From positions 32,639,811 through 32,703,810 of the forward strand of contig OY757947.1 of NCBI GenBank assembly GCA_963585895.1: a DNA stretch of 64,000 bases. The letters are read 5' to 3'. Positions 9,495-19,208 of this stretch are shown here, one piece after another. A program made the translations under genes and the position numbers. Below the pieces are notes generated by a model, which was not told where the DNA came from, did no database searches, and worked only from the letters and a program-made list of their open reading frames with translations. Numbering within the stretch: the stretch's first letter is position 1; each line of letters opens with the position of its first letter. Origin of the DNA: Sepioteuthis lessoniana (lineage: Eukaryota; Mollusca; Cephalopoda; Myopsida; Loliginidae).

Positions 9495-10015
9495 TAAATA
9501 GCTATAAAGAGTAAACTAAGCCCTTTTTTTGTCTTCTTTTCGAAGGCTTCGTTTATGCAGCAAATATAGAATCTCTTACTCCACAATTAAAGAGCTCGAT
9601 GTTGTTCTAGAAAATTCTCCATTCCATTGTCCTGCAACGCACGTTCCTTTGTCATGCTATTTGCATTATCCACTTGTCATTGGTTTATATTCTAATGTAT
9701 TTTTATCCCATTGATTTATATCCAAACGTGACTCATATTATTCGCATTTTTTTTTTCGGTTGGGTTTTCATCATCAGTGTATACCTAATGTTCCTCTTTC
9801 TATTCAGTTTTCTTCTAAGTTTTTTTTTCTTCAAATTCAAAATAAAAGACTTACAGCTTTCCATAAGAAATGTTGTTTTTTTCCCATCATGGGTGAAATC
9901 AAACGAACTTTTTTATAGGAATACAAGTAAAACAAATAATATTTTGCATGAGTTCGAAATTCACACGGCTACACCCACACACACACACACACTCACAAAC
10001 ATACACTCACACACG
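9495..10015. other. No recognised gene; T-rich, (CA)n at end
   Basis: The plus-strand frame 9674-10096 (140 codons) is hydrophobic because of poly-T, then runs into (CA)n at about 9972-9990 and into a SINE. I see no domain. Not a supported gene. Confidence 0.6.
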
Positions 10016-10017
10016 CA

Positions 10018-10205
10018 AAATAAAAATGATGGTGAAATTGTTATTGGTGATGGAAATGGACACAGCGACCCGAGTTCAATTCCCTGGCACGGCTGATTAC
10101 ATTTCACGTGATATTAATAGCTTTTGGGAAAGCTATTTCGGTTTGAGTGTGGGTTATGGTTATCTTTCCATGGCTGTTTTTATTCTGATCGACAGATGCC
10201 ACCTT
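10018..10205 (+). mobile_element. SINE-A-like copy, diverged
   Basis: ATTGTTATTGGTGATGGAAA, CACAGCGACCCGAGTTCAAT (B box) and GGCTGATTACATTTCACGTG follow the head and middle of SINE-A. The 3' part is lost and SINE-B follows. Confidence 0.55.
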
Positions 10206-10215
10206 TAAAAATGAG

Positions 10216-10442
10216 GGGGTTTCCTCGTGGTTTAATGGTTAAAGCGGAATCGTAGTAAGCGAGTTCGTACTCCATTAGCGCTATTACGTTCACTTTCGGG
10301 CAAATCCCCCTGGGAAAGGTATGAACCCCTTATCCTCCCTGCTATGGGTTAAATAGTACCACTACTGTTCTTCTAGGAGAATGGCTTTGGCATTAAATAA
10401 CCAACAAAGGTTGATATGCCATTAAACAAAGAAACCAAATCA
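10216..10442 (+). mobile_element. SINE-B with 11-bp TSD
   Basis: Head TTTCCTCGTGGTTTAATGGT, B-box-like GAGTTCGTACTCC, shared central domain and tail GGTTGATATGCCATTAAACA with AAGAAACCAAA. It lacks about 10 bases between the A and B boxes compared with the 51791-52011 copy. TTAAAAATGAG (10205-10215) and TTAAAGATGAG (10443-10453) are the flanking duplication with one mismatch. Confidence 0.87.
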
Positions 10443-10683
10443 TTAAAGATGAGCAGCAATAGTTCCCCGATTGAACTAATCGATCCTGGCCGTTGAACTG
10501 TGAGATTCATACGCCCAGGTCCTAGTTAGGTATTGCGTTGAGCCGTCAGAGGGTTTATCCACCTGCCTGACGTCCACCACGCTGCTTCCCATGGCTTTCA
10601 ATAAAAAAAAGCTTTCGTTCCTCCGTTTTTCATTTTTAAGTTTTAATTTAGTTAAAGTCCATGACAGCATTTTTTTTAATTTC

Positions 10684-10927
10684 ACGAACCAGACATGCAG
10701 GACATTGCTGGAGAAGTAGGAACGAGTGATGTATTCCTGTGAACCCCTTCACTTGGACGAGCAAAGGCAGGACGTCCAGCTCGAACTTACATACAGTAGC
10801 TCTGTGCTGATACGGGATGTAGCGTTAAGGACCTACTGGAAGCAATGGACAAAAGGGAGGTGTGGCGAGAGAGTGTCAGAAATATCCATGCTGATAGCGC
10901 GAAATGATGATGATGATGATGATGATG
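10684..10927 (+). mobile_element. RTE-LINE C-terminal fragment
   Basis: Encodes a broken version of RTRHAGHCWRSRDE (here ARHAGHCWRS-like with a deletion), then RPARTYIQ-equivalent sequence and RCGERVSEISMLIARND. It ends in an extended GATGATGATGATGATGATG tail. Severely 5'-truncated. Confidence 0.8.
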
Positions 10928-10939
10928 TGAAAGCTATGA

Positions 10940-11088
10940 ATCCAGCTATGGCTAAATAGTAAGGCAGGTTTGGCTTTTTTAAACCTTGGCATAGCAACCG
11001 ATGTAAAAGAATGGAAACACTTAATCAAAGTCTGTTAAATTCCACTTAAAACTGACTTTGTATCACATCCTGATTGTGCGCCGGGGTT
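10940..11088 (+). mobile_element. SINE-A-like 3' part
   Basis: AATCCAGCTATGGCTAAATA, CTTGGCATAGCAACCGATGT and TGTTAAATTCCACTTAAAAC, then CCGGGGTTGGGTAGATAG, match the SINE-A 3' half in order. Diverged copy directly after the RTE-LINE tail. Confidence 0.6.
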
Positions 11089-11258
11089 GGGTAGATAGAT
11101 AGATTTTAACACCATATATTTCAATTATTAAAAATATATAAGAAAATGTATGGCAGTGTAAAAATCACCACTTTGATACGATCATTCTATCTCTCAATCT
11201 CTCATGTTTTTACTTATTTGTAGATCTCCCTCTGTTCATATCTATCTATCTATCTTAT

Positions 11259-11550
11259 GGAGGTGCCCGTGGTGTAATGGTTATCGTCGTAGGAGATGAA
11301 CACGGCGACACGAGTTCAAATCCTGGACGAGACTGATTGCATTTCACATTGCACTAATACCCTTGGGAAAGGTATGAATCCAATTATTCTCCCTCCAGCT
11401 ATGGGTAAATAATAGGACAGACTAGGTTCTTCAGCCTTGGTTAGGCAACTAGTCTAGGAGAAGGAAAACTCTGAATTCAAACCTGTTAAACTCCGCTTAG
11501 AAATTGACCTTGTGTCATATCCTGCCCGAGCGGAGGGGTTGGGTAAATAG
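11259..11550 (+). mobile_element. SINE-A, full-length, in TATC microsatellite
   Basis: Head GGAGGTGCCCGTGGTGTAAT, GAGTTCAAATCC B box, central domain, CTAGTCTAGGAGAAGGAAAA and the tail GGAGGGGTTGGGTAAATAG. Both flanks are TATC repeats, so the insertion was into a microsatellite and its target duplication cannot be read unambiguously. Confidence 0.88.
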
Positions 11551-11551
11551 G

Positions 11552-11586
<35 letters not shown>

Positions 11587-11720
11587 CTCGTCTGTTCATA
11601 TAGCTCTTTCTTTCCTTCTTTCTTTCTATTATTTTATCAATCTCTCTGTCCTAATCTATCTATCTATCTATCCTAGTCTGCTCATATCTTTCTTTCTTTC
11701 TATTAGTTTATCTATCAGAG
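11551..11720 (+). repeat. (CTAT)n/(CTTT)n microsatellite
   Basis: CTAT repeats at 11552-11585 and 11655-11672 with TTCTTTCTTT spacers. The overlapping short frame is an artefact of the repeat. Confidence 0.85.
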
Positions 11721-11865
11721 CATCCTTAGTTTAATAAATATCAAATTCAATGAATTCTTCTCGGTCTGTCTGTTTGTGTACTGCTTTCACTCTCTCCCTC
11801 TATATATATATATATCTATATATATAAGGGGTAATTTACAAGTTATTTGTTTTACATTTTTCCGC

Positions 11866-12142
11866 ATCTTGCCCGCCATCACGAAACTATACAAGTTAGA
11901 CGAACCAGACACACGGGACACTGCTGGAGAAGCAAGGACGAGCTCATAAGTGATGTACTCCTATGGACCCCCACATATTACCATGCAAAAGCTGGACGAC
12001 CAGCTCGAACTTACATACAGCAACTATGTGAGGACACAGGATGTAACCCTGAAGACCTGCCGGAGGCGATGAATGATAGGGAGAAGTGGCGAGAGAGCGT
12101 CGGGGATATCCGAGCTGGAGGCACGATATGATGATGATGATA
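11866..12142 (+). mobile_element. RTE-LINE C-terminal fragment, open frame kept
   Basis: An intact frame from 11847 to 12131 reads TIQVRRTRHTGHCWRSKDE, then SDVLLWTPTYYHAKAGRPA, RTYIQQLCEDTGCNPEDLP, EAMNDREKWRESVGDIRAG, and then a GATGATGATGAT tail. The family part starts after a non-homologous 5' junction near 11866. It is only the last 85 or so residues of the element protein and cannot be functional. Confidence 0.85.
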
Positions 12143-12263
12143 AGATTTCTTCCTCATTGTTAACTAAGTCAATCTTCTTGTGGTTGTTCTCTGAAGAAAA
12201 ACGGGAGAAAAAAGAATTTTTAAAGGACAAACCTTTAGTAGGCAGCGGTTTTCAAATGTTACA

Positions 12264-12297
<34 letters not shown>

Positions 12298-12928
12298 TGT
12301 GTGCATGTGTGTATACGTGTGTGTGTGTGGTATGTACCCAACTTCGCACCAAGCTAAAACGCAGGAGGACAACACACGAATGGAGATGCAAAATATTCTT
12401 AGAGTCGTCGGCATCCATATTAATAGGGTGTCTGAGACACTGATTAATCACCTCAACCTTGCAAAACAAGTAAAGCCTGGGAATAGGGCCCTCTAGGAGC
12501 AAGGGTTAAATAGACTTCTAACAACACAGCGCGAATGTGCGTGTGTGTGTTTATATATATATATATATATATATATGAGAAGGGCAATGCTTTGAATACT
12601 CCATAGAAAAATCAGAATGTCTTGTTTGCATTTATTTATAACAAGTACCTTCAAATCAGAATGTCTTAACCGTAAGGATAAGGTGATATTTACCCACATC
12701 TTACGTGAGTGAGGGAAAATTTTTGCAATATTTTAATATGTGCTATTTACGGGGCATATATAACGTGGCCGATCAGTGTAAGCTTTAGCATGTATGAGCT
12801 GTGGTTGGTAGTTCGTGCGTTGACACGTTGAGCATTGCTTCTGTCTGCACGTCATCTGAAAGACGCACAGACGAATACGCAACGTAGGAAATTATGCTCT
12901 ACGAGTTGGAATTGATCCATAATCCGCA
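12143..12928. other. No recognised gene; microsatellites
   Basis: Contains (TA)n at 12268-12294, (GT)n-rich 12296-12330, and (TA)n at 12550-12576. Otherwise unassigned sequence, including a 12355-12500 stretch with many stops in all frames. Confidence 0.6.
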
Positions 12929-12932
12929 GAAA

Positions 12933-13430
12933 TGTAACATGTTGACCTTCGACCCAGCTGTCAATCGAGAAACAGGTGCATCCAGTCGAAGACATCAACA
13001 TGTAGCCTTGACCGTGGACGGGTTGAATTGGGTGCAAATGCGACGCTCACAGGAAGCAGATGGATGTCAGACAATGATATAACCCGGTGCAACAGACAGT
13101 TCGAGTCAGTTGGAGTCATTTTGTTGCAGTTCGAGGCAGTGAGACCCCGCTCACAGCAGAGGTCTGGGCCCTCAAGATCCCCGGTTGAGCAGCCCAGCAG
13201 AACGAGAAAGAAGTGCTGCTAAAGACAAAGGAACTGGGGGTCAATATGTTGCGGTCTGTCCAGTCTCCAACTCACTTCTTACACATAACCCTTTCGCAAT
13301 CCTTTTGCAACGCTTTTGAATAAAGTGTGAGAAGTATATTTTTCTAAAGAAGTGTGTTCGCTCGTCATTATTGTTGATTTTGTTTCCGCATGTATATGTA
13401 TACGTATAGTTGTCTCACGGCTATTCAACA
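12933..13430 (+). mobile_element. Solo LTR, family LTR-H copy 1
   Basis: Starts TGTAACATGTTGACCTTCGA, ends GGCTATTCAACA, and is flanked by GAAA at 12929-12932 and 13431-13434. Inside are a TATA-like ATGATATAACCCGG (13076), a GC-richer block with CCCGGTTGAGCAGCCCAGCA and the poly(A) signal AATAAA at 13319-13324. These features fit an LTR. No internal coding region is attached, so it is a solo LTR left by recombination between two LTRs. Confidence 0.8.
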
Positions 13431-13491
13431 GAAATAATTAAAAACTTTTCTGGTGAGAAAGGTGAATGCGAAGTTGATCCCAGGCTGGCAA

Positions 13492-13680
13492 ACAGATGGT
13501 TGAAGAAATTTCACTCGCGTTGCAAAAATCTCGACCATCAGAAAAGTTCTAGTTGACATAAAACCGTAGATTCTGTGACCGTGCTCCAAGCTATAGAGGC
13601 ATTCCCGACGAGTAGTTTTCGGAGAGTATCTGGCACCCCCGGCATCTCACAGTCACGTGTAGTTTATAGCAACCCACGAT
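13492..13680 (+). pseudogene. Mariner-like transposase N-terminal relic
   Basis: The plus strand gives NRWLKKFHSRCKNLD, then KTVDSVTVLQAIEAFP, SSFRRVSGTPGISQSRVV before stops. This order (RWxxxFxxGxxxLxDxxRxGRP-like, then a second helix-turn-helix with SxSxVxxHL) is the paired helix-turn-helix DNA-binding region of mariner-type transposases. The catalytic domain is absent. Stops and the lack of downstream homology make it a pseudogene fragment. Confidence 0.55.
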
Positions 13681-13689
13681 GTTGACATA

Positions 13690-13870
13690 AGAATCCGTGG
13701 CCATCAATTTGTGCCTCGTGTTACGAGAATAATTTCAGATTCCCCCAACGAGTGTCCTGATATGACAAAAAACAATCTGATGGTGAAGATCAATTGTTGA
13801 CATGCCATAAAACCCAACCAAACCTCTGTAGAGAGGTCAGACTCCCTACCAATGATTGTCCTGGATATAA
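13690..13870 (+). mobile_element. Family D short variant, left part
   Basis: TGTGCCTCGTGTTACGAGAA, CCCAACGAGTGTCCTGATAT, GTTGACATGCCATAAAACCC and GAGAGGTCAGACTCCC belong to the 227-bp tandem variant described at 14397-15005. The LTR at 13871 interrupts it. Confidence 0.65.
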
Positions 13871-14396
13871 TGTTGCATATTGACCTCCGACTCGGCCAAG
13901 CTGTCAAAAGAACAAATGCACCTGTGTAAATAACAGGTGCATCCGGTCGAAGATATCAGGAGATCAGGAGCGACCTTGACTGTCAAGGGGTTGAATTGAG
14001 TTCGAAATTATGACGCTCGCAGGTAGTTGGTGGACGTCAAATTATTATATAACCCCGACGACAGGAAGTTCAGATCAGTTGGAGAGAAGATGCTAGAATG
14101 AGAACCATGTCGCAGAGAGGCTGGCCCCCAGGCCCCCGGTCGAGCAGCCCAGGAAAACGAGAAAGAAACGCTGTTATAGCCATAAGAGTGGGGGTCAATA
14201 TGTTGCAGTTCTGTTCAGTCTCCAACTAACCTCTCACACGGTAAAACATTTAGTAACCCTTTCGAACCCTTTCAAATAAAGTGAGAGGTATATTTTTCTA
14301 AAGAACTGTGTCGCTCGTCTTTATTGTGTCGTCGTTATGTTTCCGCAAGTATATGTGTATGTATAGTTGTTCATGGCTATACAACAATGACACAAA
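13871..14396 (+). mobile_element. Solo LTR, family LTR-H copy 2
   Basis: Begins TGTTGCATATTGACCTCCGA and ends GGCTATACAACA. ATAA (13867-13870) and ATGA (14397-14400) flank it; the uninterrupted host sequence in family D reads GGATATGACAC, so the duplication is ATGA with one later change. A TATA-like ATTATATAACCCC lies at about 14043, and the poly(A) signal AATAAA is at 14275-14280. Solo, inserted in a family D variant. Confidence 0.85.
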
Positions 14397-15005
14397 AAGT
14401 TTTGATGATGAGGGTCCAGTAAATAAAAAAAAAACAATAGTTGATTTACCGTAAAACACGACCAAACTAAGAATATCTGGGGCTATTTAATTGGGCCTAA
14501 CTTTACGAGAATATTATAAAACTTGTCATTATCCCTAGAATGTAAGCCCAGTCGGCTGGGGATGTACACCAACTGTAACTCTGCAAAGGGGTCAGACATC
14601 CCCCAAAGAGTTTCCTGGATATAACTCTAAATAATTTAATGGTGAGGCTCCAGTATAAAAAAAAGCCTACAATATATGGTTTACCATAAAACCCAACCAA
14701 ACTAAAGATATCCGAATCTATAAGAGAATATTGCAAAATTTGTCACTTCCCCTACAATATAAGCCAAGTCTGCTGGGGCTGTAGAATATATCGACTGCAC
14801 GTTTGTAGAGAGGTCAGACTCCACCCACCAACGAGTGACTTGGATATGACACTAAAAATCTGATGGTGAGGCTCCAGTAAATAAATAAAAAATTACCATA
14901 GTTGATATGCCATAAAACACAACCAAATTAAAGATATCAGGGGCCATCTAATTGTGCCTCATTTTACGAGAATATTGCAAAACTCTTCACTCACCCTCGG
15001 ATATA
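14397..15005 (+). repeat. Tandem 227-bp family D variant
   Basis: Unit starts near 14473, 14700 and 14928 (spacing 227 and 228). Each unit has AAGATATC-GGGCCATCTAATT, GCAAAACTTGTCACT, CCCAGTCGGCTGGGG, the TCTGATGGTGAGGCTCCAGT core, then directly the tail GTTGATATGCCATAAAAC. The satellite part of family D is deleted, so core and tail are fused. Confidence 0.8.
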
Positions 15006-15600
15006 AACTATAGAAAAAAAGACATTATCAGAATGGATTAAAAATTTGGAAGAATTTTGTAACTTGTAGGAAAAAAAACACGGAGCAGTAAGAGGCTTTC
15101 AGCCTATAAAAACGATTAAAATTAATAAAAACAAACATCTTCATACGTTATCAAAATATTACAAAACTTTTGACTCACTCGAGTATATCCCGGAATCTTT
15201 AAAAATAAATTTGTGAATACAAAATAGAATTGATAAAAGGAAAGGAAAACGATGATCAAACATAATTCAGAAATCAATCACTATTTTAATCTTCAATATT
15301 CCAACAGCTTGTTTATTAATTTGATAATTGATTGAATCTAAAATCATTTCTAACTACAACTTTATTTTTAAAAAAGACGCAGATTTTGCAACTTATCTTC
15401 TTAGTTAGTCAAATTCGTGCTAAAAACATAGAAAACCCTTATTATTATAAGGGATTGTGAGTCTAAACAACATCTAGAAATAAATCAAAAAGAAAAAAAC
15501 ATGCGCATCCATTACCAAAATAGTGCAAAAATTTTGGCTTATCTTAGTGTAATATTAGTTACGTATATATATATATATATATATTATTTGAGGTACAAAT
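15006..15600. other. AT-rich DNA with faint family D remnants
   Basis: Two faint echoes of the 227-bp unit, ATCAAAATATTACAAAACTT (15157) and TTACCAAAATAGTGCAAAAA (15511), suggest decayed tandem units. Ends in (TA)n. No gene. Confidence 0.45.
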
Positions 15601-15604
15601 TTTT

Positions 15605-15767
15605 ATTAAGCTTATAAATAGACCTAATTTATACATGTTAAAAAAATTGAGCAACTGACAGGTTTCGGTCCTACCTAACTAGGTTAACTGTGAAAAGGTA
15701 GGACCGAAACCGGTTAGCTGCTCAATTTTATCTTTTAAAAATGTATAAATTAAGCCTATTTATCAAC

Positions 15768-15771
<4 letters not shown>
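15605..15771. repeat. Hairpin element, copy 1
   Basis: About 70-base inverted arms around a loop near 15680-15695. Left has TTTCGGTCCTACC and right GGTAGGACCGAAA; left AATTTATACATG, right AATGTATAAATT; left TTAAGCTTATAAATAG, right CTATTTATCAACTTAA. Flanked on both sides by (TA)n. The same element occurs at 15848-16004. No coding sequence. Confidence 0.85.

Positions 15772-15826
<55 letters not shown>
15772..15826. repeat. (TA)n between two hairpin elements
   Basis: A pure TA run of about 55 bases joins the two hairpins, followed by a TATTATTTGGGGTACAAA flank also present left of copy 1. Confidence 0.95.
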
Positions 15827-15830
<4 letters not shown>

Positions 15831-15847
15831 TGGGGTACAAAATTTTA

Positions 15848-16003
15848 TTAAGCTTATGAATAGACCTAATTTATACATGTTAAAAAAATTGAGCAACTGA
15901 CAGGTTTCGGTCCTACCTAACTGTAAATAAGTAGGACCGAAACCGGTTAGCTGCTCAATTTTATCTTTTAAACATGTATAAATTAGGCCTATTTATCAGC
16001 TTA

Positions 16004-16004
<1 letters not shown>
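15848..16004. repeat. Hairpin element, copy 2
   Basis: Same inverted arms as copy 1 with a shorter loop (TAACTGTAAATAAG), then (TA)n and (TG)n. The flank TTTGGGGTACAAAATTTTA matches that of copy 1, so element plus flank were duplicated together or the flank belongs to the element. Confidence 0.85.
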
Positions 16005-16037
<33 letters not shown>

Positions 16038-16167
16038 ATGTGCGTATAATCATCTTCCAAAGATTCTTAGATTATTTAATTAATTTTTAATAAAAAGAAT
16101 AAATCTAACTGTATATGGAAACGCTTGTTGATGTAATTATATATATATATATATATATATCTTTATC

Positions 16168-16705
16168 ATCATCTCATCATCTTGTGCCATCGGCATGGAT
16201 ATCCCTGGCCCTTTCTCGCCAACACTCCCGATCGTTCATCGCTTCCGGCAGGTCCTCAAGGCTACACCCCATCTCCTCACAGACCTGCTGTATGTAGGTT
16301 CGAGCTGGTCGCCCTGCTTTTGCTCGGCCATGTGAAGAGGTCCATAGTAGTACATCACTAATGAGCTCATCCCTACTTCTATAGCAGAGTCCTGCATGTC
16401 TGGTTCGTCTAATTTGGAAAATTTTTGTGATGGGCGGTAGGTTGCCGTATAGCTGCTGCTTTTGAGGTGTTGCCTCCGGGTCTTCTTAAATATTGCTCGC
16501 AGCATTCCTGCGTAGTTGCTGTCAAGCCTTTTCTCCATCCGTTTAGTTAGCGGCCATATAGTGAATCCATATAGCAGTATCGACACAATCACTGCTTGGA
16601 AGAAACTGCTTTTCATTTCATCGGTTAGGTCTGACTTCCACATGTCCGATAGGCTATCGATAGCTGTCCATGCCTTTGTTAGTCGCGCGTCGATGTCTGT
16701 CTTCT
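16168..16705 (-). mobile_element. RTE-LINE C-terminal fragment
   Basis: Minus strand: KAWTAIDSLSDM, WKSDLTDEMKSSFFQAVIV, SILLYGFTIWPLTKRMEKR, LDSNYAGMLRAIFKKTRRQ, then LDEPDMQDSAIE (a degraded RRTRHAGHCWR) and RSVRRWGVALRTCRK, a shifted frame. A GATGATGAGATGATGAT tail lies at the left end. It is about 175 residues of a protein that should be several times longer. Internal frameshifts show it is dead. Confidence 0.85.
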
Positions 16706-17005
16706 CGCCCTACTTCCTTCTTCACTGTACTCGACATTGATCTCAATTCTACCCTCACATTGACAGAATCGTAGTCACTCTTTTTTAAGTATCTTTTGAA
16801 ATGTCTAAAACAACGTTTTAAAGCTGAGCGTATATATATATATTCGATATTTCTTGATAATATTCTATTTCCGTTGATAGAGTTCTATTTTTTTAATTAA
16901 TCAGCATCTCAGTTTTATCCAACTCTGTTTTTACCTAATTTTGTTATGTTATAAAAACCTAAAAAAAACAACTTTCAAAAACTCTTTCAAAACACTCTTT
17001 ATACA
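16706..17005. other. No recognised gene
   Basis: AT-rich, with short (TA)n at 16832-16842 and poly(A) stretches. Nothing assignable. Confidence 0.5.
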
Positions 17006-17009
17006 TGCA

Positions 17010-17185
17010 AACAACCCCTGATGATGGCCTCTGAAAAGTCTAAAAGCGCTCGGGACTATTTTGGTAAATTCATCCACTAATTCCAACCTGAAACCAAGAC
17101 ACTTATCAGGAAACTTGAAAGGATCTTAATAAAATCATATAGACAAAATGTATCTTTATAATTTAATCAAACATTCTTAAATGAA
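17010..17185 (+). mobile_element. Penelope-like (PLE) terminal fragment
   Basis: Begins with CCCCTGATGATGGCCTCTGA, a hammerhead-like CTGATGA...GAAA core, and AAAAGCGCTCGGGA. The frame with stops reads ETKTLIRKLERILIKSYRQ, then FNQTFLNER. The same order is seen at 4490-4676 and 34366-34540. Ends in (CA)n and (TA)n. Confidence 0.6.
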
Positions 17186-17206
17186 AGACACGCACACACA
17201 CACACA

Positions 17207-17263
<57 letters not shown>

Positions 17264-17265
17264 CG
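17186..17265. repeat. (CA)n, (TA)n, (TG)n microsatellite
   Basis: CACACA from 17189, TA from 17211 to 17245, then TG to 17263. The three adjoining runs are mirror-related and can fold. Confidence 0.95.
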
Positions 17266-17317
17266 AGAAATGGTTGATTTTGGTAAATCTGACAAGATTA
17301 GAAAAATAAGGGTACAA

Positions 17318-17438
17318 GTGGATAAACACAAACACTGACAACGGTTTTAACAATGCTATTTCGTCTTTATGAGGAAATTTTTCTAAAAAAAGACGAAATA
17401 GCGTTGATAAATCCGTTATCAACGTTGTCAGGTTTATC
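17318..17438. repeat. Hairpin element between microsatellites
   Basis: Left GTGGATAAAC, CTGACAACGG, CTATTTCGTCTTT pairs with right AAAGACGAAATAGCG, CCGTTATCAACGTTGTCAG, GTTTATCC around a loop near 17370-17388. (TG)n lies immediately right (17461-17492) and left. Confidence 0.75.
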
Positions 17439-17458
17439 CATTTTCCACTACTTTTTCT

Positions 17459-17495
<37 letters not shown>

Positions 17496-17499
17496 ACTG

Positions 17500-17755
17500 C
17501 CATATTGACAGTTAATATGCGTCTTTTTCAACGGAAATATCATTCAAATATCTTCACTAATAAACTATTCCGCTTTTGAAAAAACGAATAAATGTACGAT
17601 GATGAAGTAGTGAGGCATCTGTAAGTCATTAGATCATACGTAGTGACATACGTTTTTACGATGTTTATGCCACTCTCTTAGTTTTTATTGTGACAGCCCA
17701 GTGACAAGCATAGAAAGATAAGTATGCCAGATAGCCATGCTAAATATGCAAATTT
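17500..17755. other. No recognised gene
   Basis: Unassigned sequence between the microsatellite and the 29-bp minisatellite. Confidence 0.5.
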
Positions 17756-18510
17756 AGGTTTTATTTTAGAGTACCATCTCTAAGCCCTTTTATTTTAGAG
17801 TACCTCACCATCGTCCTTTCGTTTTAGAGTATCTTCCCTTCGCCCTTTTAATTTAGAATACCTTCTCTAAGCCCTTTCATTTTAGAGTACTTTCGCTAAG
17901 TCATTTCGTTTTAGAGTACCTTCTCTTAGCCCATCCCTTACAGTACCTTCTCTTCACCCTTTCATTTTAGAGTACCTTCTCTTGGCCCTTTTATTTTAGA
18001 GTACCTTCTCTTAGCCCATCCCTTACAGTACCTTCTCTTCACACTTTCATTTTAGAGTACCTTCTCTTAGCCCTTTTATTTTAGAGTACCTTCTCTTCAC
18101 CCTTTTATTTTAGAGTGTCTTTTCTTCGCCCTTTCATTTTAGATTATCTTCTCTTCGCTCTTTCATTTTAGAGTACCTTCACTTAGCCCTTTGGTTTTGG
18201 AGTACCTTCTCTTCGCCCTTTTATTTTAGAGTTTCTTTCCCCTTCGCCCTTTTATTTTAGAGTATCTTCTCTTCTCCCTTTTATTTGAGAGTACCTTCTC
18301 TTAGCCCTTTCATTTTAGAATATCTTCTCTTCTCCCTTTTATTTTTGAGTACCTTCTATTAGCCCTTTCATTTAAGAGTATCTTCTCTTCTCCCTTTTAT
18401 TTTAGAGTACCTTCTCTTCGCCCTTTCATTTTAGAGTATCTTCTCTTCTCCCTTTTATTTTAGAGTACCTTCTCTAAGCCCTTTCATTTTAGAGTACACT
18501 CTCTTAGAGC
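17756..18510 (+). repeat. 29-bp minisatellite, about 26 units
   Basis: Units read CCCTTTTATTTTAGAGTACC then TTCTCTTAG, with frequent substitutions (CATTTTAG for TATTTTAG, TTCGCCC for TTAGCCC, GTATC for GTACC). A few units are shortened (CCCATCCCTTACAGTACC). No frame stays open across the array on either strand. Confidence 0.9.
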
Positions 18511-18919
18511 TTTTTGTCAAAGGATAATTACTTGTCAGCAGAGTTTTACTGGTGGAGTGTGGATTTTGGATTTCACTTCTAGAAGAGTTGCCTTCAGCAT
18601 ATTATTGTTATGGACCCCTTCTATGACCCCTATATATATATATATATATATCATTATTTCATTAGATATTTCTCATTATTTCTTTGAAGATGTAGATCTA
18701 ACCTTTTTTTTTTAAATATTGGGTCTGCTGAAATAAATGGTATTACAAAAATATGAGTAATTATTAAAGGTTTTTCTTTTATATGGAATTTTTTGCTCTG
18801 TAATTTATTTTATTATTATTTTACATTGAGCTCTCTTTTGGATTTCAAATTACATGGATATTGTAGATAAAAAATTCGCAAATAGAATCGTTCCCACCAT
18901 CGGCTTACTTGGCGTCGGA

Positions 18920-18960
<41 letters not shown>
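18511..18960. other. No recognised gene; (TA)n runs
   Basis: (TA)n at 18631-18650 and 18922-18960. The rest is AT-rich with no assignable content. Confidence 0.55.
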
Positions 18961-18964
<4 letters not shown>

Positions 18965-19208
18965 TCCACAGACAGACTGTTTCGCTGTAACACAATTCTT
19001 CAGTGTGGTTAGACACGTAGGACAATTGCAGCTGGGATCTAAACCCGCCCAACTTTATGTTAGACTTAGTATCATACCGCTCAGCCCGCAAGCGAACCAC
19101 CTCAGCTTGGAAATCATAAGGTATTTTTAAGGTATTATTAAGTAACTTTCGTTTGTTTACATTTTCGCCTTACTGGATACCAGAGTGCTCAATTCATTGG
19201 AAGAGCTG
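18961..19208 (-). mobile_element. SINE-E
   Basis: On the minus strand the head includes GCTTGCGGGCTGAGCGGTAT (A box, tRNA-Ser/Leu type GGCTGAGCGG) and GGGCGGGTTTAGATCCCAGC (B box). CTAACCACACTGAAGAATTG and AGTCTGTCTGTGGATGAA then end it at the (TA)n. Upstream of the tRNA-like part, the ACCTTAAAAATACCTTATG and GAGCACTCTGGTATCC segments are also shared with 35541-35855 and 59604-59920. Confidence 0.7.

Noticed and set aside
9674-10096. 140-codon plus-strand frame as a membrane protein gene
   Set aside because: Hydrophobicity stems from poly(T). The frame runs through a (CA)n and into a SINE-A-like copy.
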